Source: Cyrtodaria siliqua
Lineage: Eukaryota; Mollusca; Bivalvia; Adapedonta; Hiatellidae
Assembly (NCBI GenBank): GCA_037043455.1
Contig: JAWPHD010001220.1
Location: 1 to 64,000 of the forward strand
Direction: 5' to 3'
DNA: 64,000 bases
How positions within the stretch are numbered: the first letter of the stretch is position 1; every line of letters starts with the position of its first letter. This document shows positions 58,748 to 64,000 of the stretch, one piece after another. Below the pieces are notes generated by a model, which did not search any database, was not told the DNA's origin, and saw only the letters and a program-made list of their open reading frames with translations. A program made the position numbers and the translations under genes.

Positions 58748-58975
58748 ATATATATAAAAGGCGAACAGGAAATGTAGGATTCAAGAATCACACCAAAGCA
58801 ACGATAAATAAAAAGAGGTAAGGCATATGACATCACACACATAAAAGGGTTGACAATAGGCTTACCGCACTGGAAGGTTCAGTGGCAAAAACTGGGAGTT
58901 TAAACCAGGTTCCAGGGTGCACAAAACATCACTCCTAACCTGTTCCCATCCCATTAAAACAGGACGGCGTTAATT
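58748..58975 (-). mobile_element. Penelope-like family, 3' tail only
   Basis: 'aaaaggcgaacaggaaatg', 'aaagggttgacaataggctt', 'tttaaaccaggttccagggt' and 'catcccattaaaacaggac' match the tail of copy 1 in reverse. Confidence 0.85.
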
Positions 58976-58979
58976 AAGG

Positions 58980-60080
58980 ACCTATATCTGTATATTCCAG
59001 CATATTGTATTTGGCGAGGCGGGTGGGACAGAATTTATATAGGTAACTGTAAATTACTGTTAGACATACAATAGCAGAAAGAAATGGAGGTATTCAATTT
59101 TGTTTCAGTTGATGAGGCCCTCCCAATACATATTTTGTATGAAAGCGACATATTAAAGCATAAAAGTAGGTGTTTCATTAGTTGTGTTTTAGGGTGTTTT
59201 CTTCGGTTTTATTTTTGTCCTAAAACAATGAATTATCAGCACAGATTTTGTTTCGCCTTTTGGAAGAAAAAAAGAGACATAGGTGTTGCTTTTCCGGCGG
59301 CGGCGTCAACATTCTACTTTTGCGTTTAGGTCACTTTCTTACAAACTGTATGCACTAGACGTTTCAAACTTTGCTTATTCTTTGCACCCTCCAAGCAAAG
59401 GCCGGATAACCTAGTAATAAACTATGTTTATGTCACTTTCTCACGAACTATAATTATGCACTAGGTGTTTTAACCTTAGATTACAGTTTAACCGTTTGAA
59501 GACCAAAACTTATATTTTGACTTAGTTATATCCTGGGACACAGCAGTTTCGTTTTGGACACAGCAGTTTCATCCATGACCTTGACCTACTCTTTTGGGGT
59601 AAACAGTTTTGCTGTTGTTTTTTTGTTTTGTTTGTTGTTGTTTTATGGTTTGTTTTTTGTTTGTTTGTTTTTTTATACAATGTCGTTTTGCTTTTAAACG
59701 AATAGACTTAAATGTCATAAATCAGCAAAATGTAAACTATGCTGTTTTCAGTTATTAAACATATTACAAACTTTTATTTAAACAACATTTACCTCCTATT
59801 TTTAAGTCCCGGCCCCGTTAGGCAATTTTTTTCTTCTTCATAATAGTAAAGTTTGAAGAATTATATACTGCTATACCTTAGATACCTTTCAATAAACCAA
59901 TGATTTTCTATGAGAAATCTGTACTCGAGCCTCAGTTTATATACCTGCGATAATGGGTCATGTAGCATGTTAGCAGTAAATAAGCAAGCTTTCCATGCCT
60001 TTTCAATGATCATTTAACGTTGGGAAAAAGGTCCTTAAAAGAAACAAAAGGATAATTTAAAACGAAAACCCTTTATATAC
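58980..60080. other. no supported gene; T/G-rich tract
   Basis: A frame at 59084-59329 (81 codons) has no known motif or splice context. 59600-59680 is a low-complexity gttt/tgttg tract. Confidence 0.4.
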
Positions 60081-60084
60081 TTTA

Positions 60085-60600
60085 GGAAAAAATAAACGCA
60101 ACTTTTTTAGGGTCAGTATATATGAAGTGTTATTTGTTTAACTATAGTTTGTTAATTTACCAGTGATCGAAAAAATTCACCGATACCTCAGACATATTTC
60201 GTTTTGAACATTTTATTTAGTCAAGCATGAAATACAAAATTTAACAAATGCACGTGATGCACAAGTCGTGGCATGAATACTTGGGAGCACAGGCCACTTC
60301 CTGTCTTAATTGTGTCGCACGGCATCATTTATCAAGAATCCAGGGGTGTTCTTAAATTAAGTAAGGTTTTCTTTATGCCACGTTTACGTAAAGAGGAGCG
60401 TGAAGACGCTGTCAGATAGCTGTTGAACGGAATTTCTTAGCGTATGGTGTCTGTCCAACTTGGCGTGCATAAATGCACTATTTTAACGTCTGAGATAGAC
60501 TGTATGACCAACAACCGTCCGAAACAAGAACGTCCTGGCCTTGAATTCACCAGCCATTTCTGAAACTATTCTTAGATTTAAGCTCACGTATTCAACGTTC
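60085..60600 (+). pseudogene. Tc1-like transposon remnant (N-terminal transposase)
   Basis: A terminus-like 'aaaaaataaacgcaactttt' is followed about 290 bp later by a degraded transposase start: MPRLRKEEREDAVR (60376 on), a stop, then LLNGIS, VSVQLGVHKCTI and a RPKQERPGL segment. This is the helix-turn-helix N-terminus of Tc1-type transposases. Frames are broken, the catalytic domain is absent and no right terminus was found. Confidence 0.7.
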
Positions 60601-60609
60601 TATCACAAC

Positions 60610-61970
60610 TATTTATAGAAGTTGAAAGAATAAACTTTAATAACAAACTGCTTTGTATAAATATGCTAACTACTAATAAATAGTAACTTCATACAATGTT
60701 TATCTTTGAAGTTGATGGGGAATATTTGCGAACGTTGACCTCAAGTCTAAGAATATTCTGATGGCATTATTGTATGGTTGGTGAATTCCAGACCAGGCGT
60801 TACGTCGCGTCAAGATGGCGCGTAGTTTTGTCTAAAGCACCTATGTACCTCCGTACCCCAACAAAAACCGCCATGAAACCGTCGTGAAACCACCGCAAAG
60901 GGTCCTCAAAACAACCGAATACGTGCCAGGAGCATTTCTACCGAATACGTTGTTAGTATATGCTGTCCACGTTATATGACGTAACGCTTGGTTACTCTTA
61001 TAAGCTTTATCTGACACTCAGATTCGCACAAAACTAGTGGAATATAATATCAGACAAATACTGTTTACTGAAATATAATATAATATAAGATGTTTGATTA
61101 TTAATACAGAGTTGCATTTCTTTTTTCCTTAAGTATATAACCAAATACCAAACGACACCAATACATGTACACTGACAGATAATAACAAAGAGCAAAACAT
61201 ATGTCTTTGTGCCGTACATTCTTACAGCATATGTTTTATCTATTCTGCACTTATGAGTGTTACATTTGTAAACAACCTGAACCCAGAAAAGTCAAACATT
61301 AACTTTTATATAGTATTGAAACTGTTTTAGTTTTTGAATAATAGTCACACACAACACCAAATGTATTATGCAGTTTAAGTCCAACATTTTTAATCAGTAA
61401 TCAAACATCAGTAATTGTTTAAATGGACGAACGTGGGGAATGACACGCCATGTTGTATTCATGAAAAGGCATGATACTTCTCTTTATACAAGCGGGCTTA
61501 TATAATGTAGTACAAGTGACCGACATAATTAAGAATTAATTCGTCTTGTGTTCTGCGTTTATGAGGTTTTAAACTTCGGTAGTCATTACGTGGTCCCGCC
61601 TTAATCCCATTAAGCGATAGGAACGCTTGTATAAGCAGGATTACTGAATAACAAATGTGATTACCTGTTTAAAATTGCCTAATAAATGTTTTAATTGTAC
61701 AATGTGCAAAAATGGTTAAGCCTAAATTAAGGTTTTATTTCATAACACAGCCAACCCAATTTTCGCTTGGGGTTGGATGGGATATGAAGGTTTATACTCG
61801 GACCGCCTAATGTAAATATGCAAATTCTATGAAGCGCGTTAGCGTTAAACTGTGTCGTGGTAGCGCATGTCAAGTTAGTACACTACTCGCCGGAATTCTT
61901 CTCATCCTTAGTTTGCTATTGTTATTTGCTTTTTTTTTTTTGTTTTGTTTTGGAGTTTTCTGCATATTAT
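60610..61970. other. no recognisable feature
   Basis: No gene or repeat supported. Confidence 0.4.
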
Positions 61971-61977
61971 ACATTAG

Positions 61978-62035
61978 GGTCGTAGGCCGTTCCGCACAGC
62001 AAAGCTAGTGCGACCGTCAGTAAATACGCTCTAAG
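61978..62035 (+). repeat. family H, head fragment
   Basis: 'ggccgttccgcacagcaaag', 'ctagtgcgaccgtcagtaa' resemble the head at 28170-28215. No hairpin block follows. Confidence 0.4.
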
Positions 62036-62039
62036 CCAT

Positions 62040-62685
62040 GAATTGTTAATCGTATTAAGGACATAATCATACAGTAATAAACGGCATTGTTCGTGCATAT
62101 TGTTGTTCTGCGATTTCTAAGGAGTGGGTAATAAAACAACAGTATAAGAGAAGTACGTATCAACGTCACATCATATATTAATAGGTAAACTAAATGTACC
62201 AGTTGGGTTCAGCCCAAGTGGCCTCTCTAGAACCATATGTTACATAAGAGAATATGTGTTAGAGCCTCGCAAAATAGTATTAAACAAATGGTGAGTATTG
62301 TGCTGGAAATGCGTTATTCTCAAAGTAGACACGACACAATACAATAATGATACAGTCTAATAATGTTTACGACAACACACTTGAATCAGAGCTTTACAAG
62401 AGATCATTTTCGAGAACACGAGCGTGTGTGCAATGTAAAAGCAAGTGCTAGGAAAAAATGTGTATAATGTCGCACTTGGTCTATCTGAGAAACATCAAGT
62501 ACCTACAATTGATGGTAAATTAAATAAGAGATTCAGACTGAAGATTTAGAACCAAATGATAACGTACCACGATGATGGATAAGATGAATCCAGACAGCAT
62601 TTCTTTGTGAAAAGTGCGATTCTTATAGTGGGTATGACATAATATAATACTGATTACAATCATATAGTAACAAAGCTTGAAATGA
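62040..62685. other. no recognisable feature
   Basis: No gene or repeat supported. Confidence 0.4.
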
Positions 62686-62686
62686 T

Positions 62687-63016
62687 TTGAATGTTGTTTA
62701 ACGGCTCATCAACACAGTATAGGTTATTTAGAGCCGCCCCAGAGAGAGGGAAAGGAAGAGAGGGAAAGGATACATAGGAATCCGGGAACCGTGCCCTACT
62801 CTTATTATCGAATAGATTCCTACGGTTCTTTAACGTGCTCGGAGGATTTACCGATACACGGGACCGCCCGGTTTACGTCCCCATCCGACGGACGAGGCTA
62901 ATGGAAAGTGTCTTGCCCAAGAACACACCGACGAAACTCAGTGGCACCACGGAGGATTGAACCCGGGGCCTCCGGTTACAAATCCGCCGCGCTACCGACT
63001 GCGCCACGCCAGCCCT
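62687..63016 (-). mobile_element. full-length tRNA-derived SINE, family S1 reference copy
   Basis: On the minus strand it starts AGGGCTGGCGTGGCGCAGTC (A box), continues to GGTTCAATCC (B box), then the 'gccactgagtttcgtcggtg' body, then a tail ending near 62687 in CAACATTCAA. It is the most complete of six copies in the window. Transcription by RNA polymerase III from the A/B boxes is expected from family knowledge. Confidence 0.9.
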
Positions 63017-63035
63017 CTAGCTTTAAATGAAAAGA

Positions 63036-63470
63036 GTCTTGTCTTGTAGTAACCTTAACGGTTTGTCTCTTGTTTCTCTGGCTTCTGCCAAGTCAATGAG
63101 TTAAGTACTGTGTAGCTTTCTAGGCTTTTGTTTTTTTATATTCATATATACATGATAATTTGTGTATTAAAAGTATTGCCTATTAATGCTGCCTTGTTTG
63201 TTAGAAAATATAGCCTGGCAGGGATGTCTTTATTCACACTGTCCCATTTTATTGGGATGACATTGGCATACAAGTGAGCTTGGTGCACCCTAGAACTTGG
63301 TTTAAACCGCCAGCGGACTTTTTTGCCACTAACTGTTCTAAGACGGTAGCGTTGTTATCAACCGTTTTATGTTTGTGATGTCGTATTTGCCTTTTATTCA
63401 TCGTTGTAATTATTGTTTGTTTCTGTGCGTGTTTTTGGTTGATTGTGCTACATTTATTGAAAATGCCTAA
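63036..63470 (+). mobile_element. Penelope-like family, 3' end
   Basis: 'cttctgccaagtcaatgagt', 'attaatgctgccttgtttgt', 'tgtcccattttattgggatg' and 'taagacggtagcgttgttat' align in order with 560-930 of copy 1. Confidence 0.85.
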
Positions 63471-63474
63471 TACG

Positions 63475-64000
63475 GATTACGAAATCTGATTATAATTGAG
63501 ACATATATACTTATCAACATTCCATCAATTACTCACGTTTGCAGCTTAACCAAATATCTTAGTTTAAATATATTTTAAAATAGTTGTGTGACAAGTATTT
63601 TGTTTTAGCTAATAGTTTGTAAACAAAAATGGGTTGTTTAAATTGTTATACCTTTATAGAGTTACCATCCTTTTATATGAAAACATGAAATGTGCTGATG
63701 AAACACATAAAATGGATCAAAGACCGCTTAAAATATTCTCCTCTTAATGACCGACCCATTTATTACAACTGTTCCGTGTATAATAAAATAAAACATGTAT
63801 AATCCAAAATAAGGTTCCTTTCAATTGGATATCGTTTGAAAAATTCAAGATACTATAATTCGGTGTTAAAATTAAAGACTTCGCACATTTATTTTGCGAA
63901 CGCATCTGTAGTGGTAATTCCAGTAAAGCTTGATATCAAAATAAGTTAAGTTGGCATGTTTTAAAATTAGGAACATCGAAAGCTACACTTATTCAAACTA
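63475..64000. other. no recognisable feature
   Basis: AT-rich end of window without supported feature. Confidence 0.4.

Noticed and set aside
59084..59329. 81-codon single frame MEVFNFVSVDEALPIHILYE
   Set aside because: No splice signals, no recognisable motif, and frames this long occur by chance in 64 kb.

Overview
The window reads as non-coding-rich genomic DNA from an animal, most likely a bivalve mollusc. The base composition is AT-rich, there are no operons or ribosome-binding sites, and candidate exons have GT/AG borders. The repeats are of molluscan type: tRNA-derived SINEs, RNase H-bearing and L1/Tx1-type LINEs, a Penelope-like reverse transcriptase family, Tc1/mariner/pogo remnants, a Mutator-like (PF20700-type) transposase and TTAA-flanked MITEs. 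The bivalve assignment is inferred from this mix, not from a marker gene. Most of the 64 kb is transposon debris.

Layout. 1-4020: two inverted pieces of the Penelope-like family, then a 5'-truncated LINE on the minus strand. 4030-8530: almost empty, with one possible terminal exon and a 132-bp palindrome. 8540-10850: the longest Penelope-like copy (minus). 11480-12681: simple repeats and a complete pogo-type non-autonomous transposon. 13060-16275: a candidate 3.2-kb element whose inverted ends carry a divergent array of a short motif. 17460-18340: a broken Mutator-like transposase. 20700-31870: a TTAA MITE, interleaved inverted repeats, two minisatellites, a mariner remnant and many copies of a hairpin-bearing repeat (family H). 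33160-50225: an ancient direct duplication of about 3 kb holding a secreted TSP1 + C-type-lectin gene. The first copy is a pseudogene and has gained a LINE; the second copy is the intact gene. 50230-64000: more MITEs and SINEs, three candidate exons of an unidentified minus-strand gene, a 0.95-kb long-TIR element and a Tc1 remnant.

The only intact, clearly cellular protein-coding gene is the intronless TSP1/C-type-lectin gene at 47971-48735, with a TATA-like box and a poly(A) signal. The open LINE frame at 38843-40603 is the youngest-looking mobile element: intact frame, poly(A) tail and an 11-bp target-site duplication. Family assignments rest on motifs read by eye; no database search was possible.
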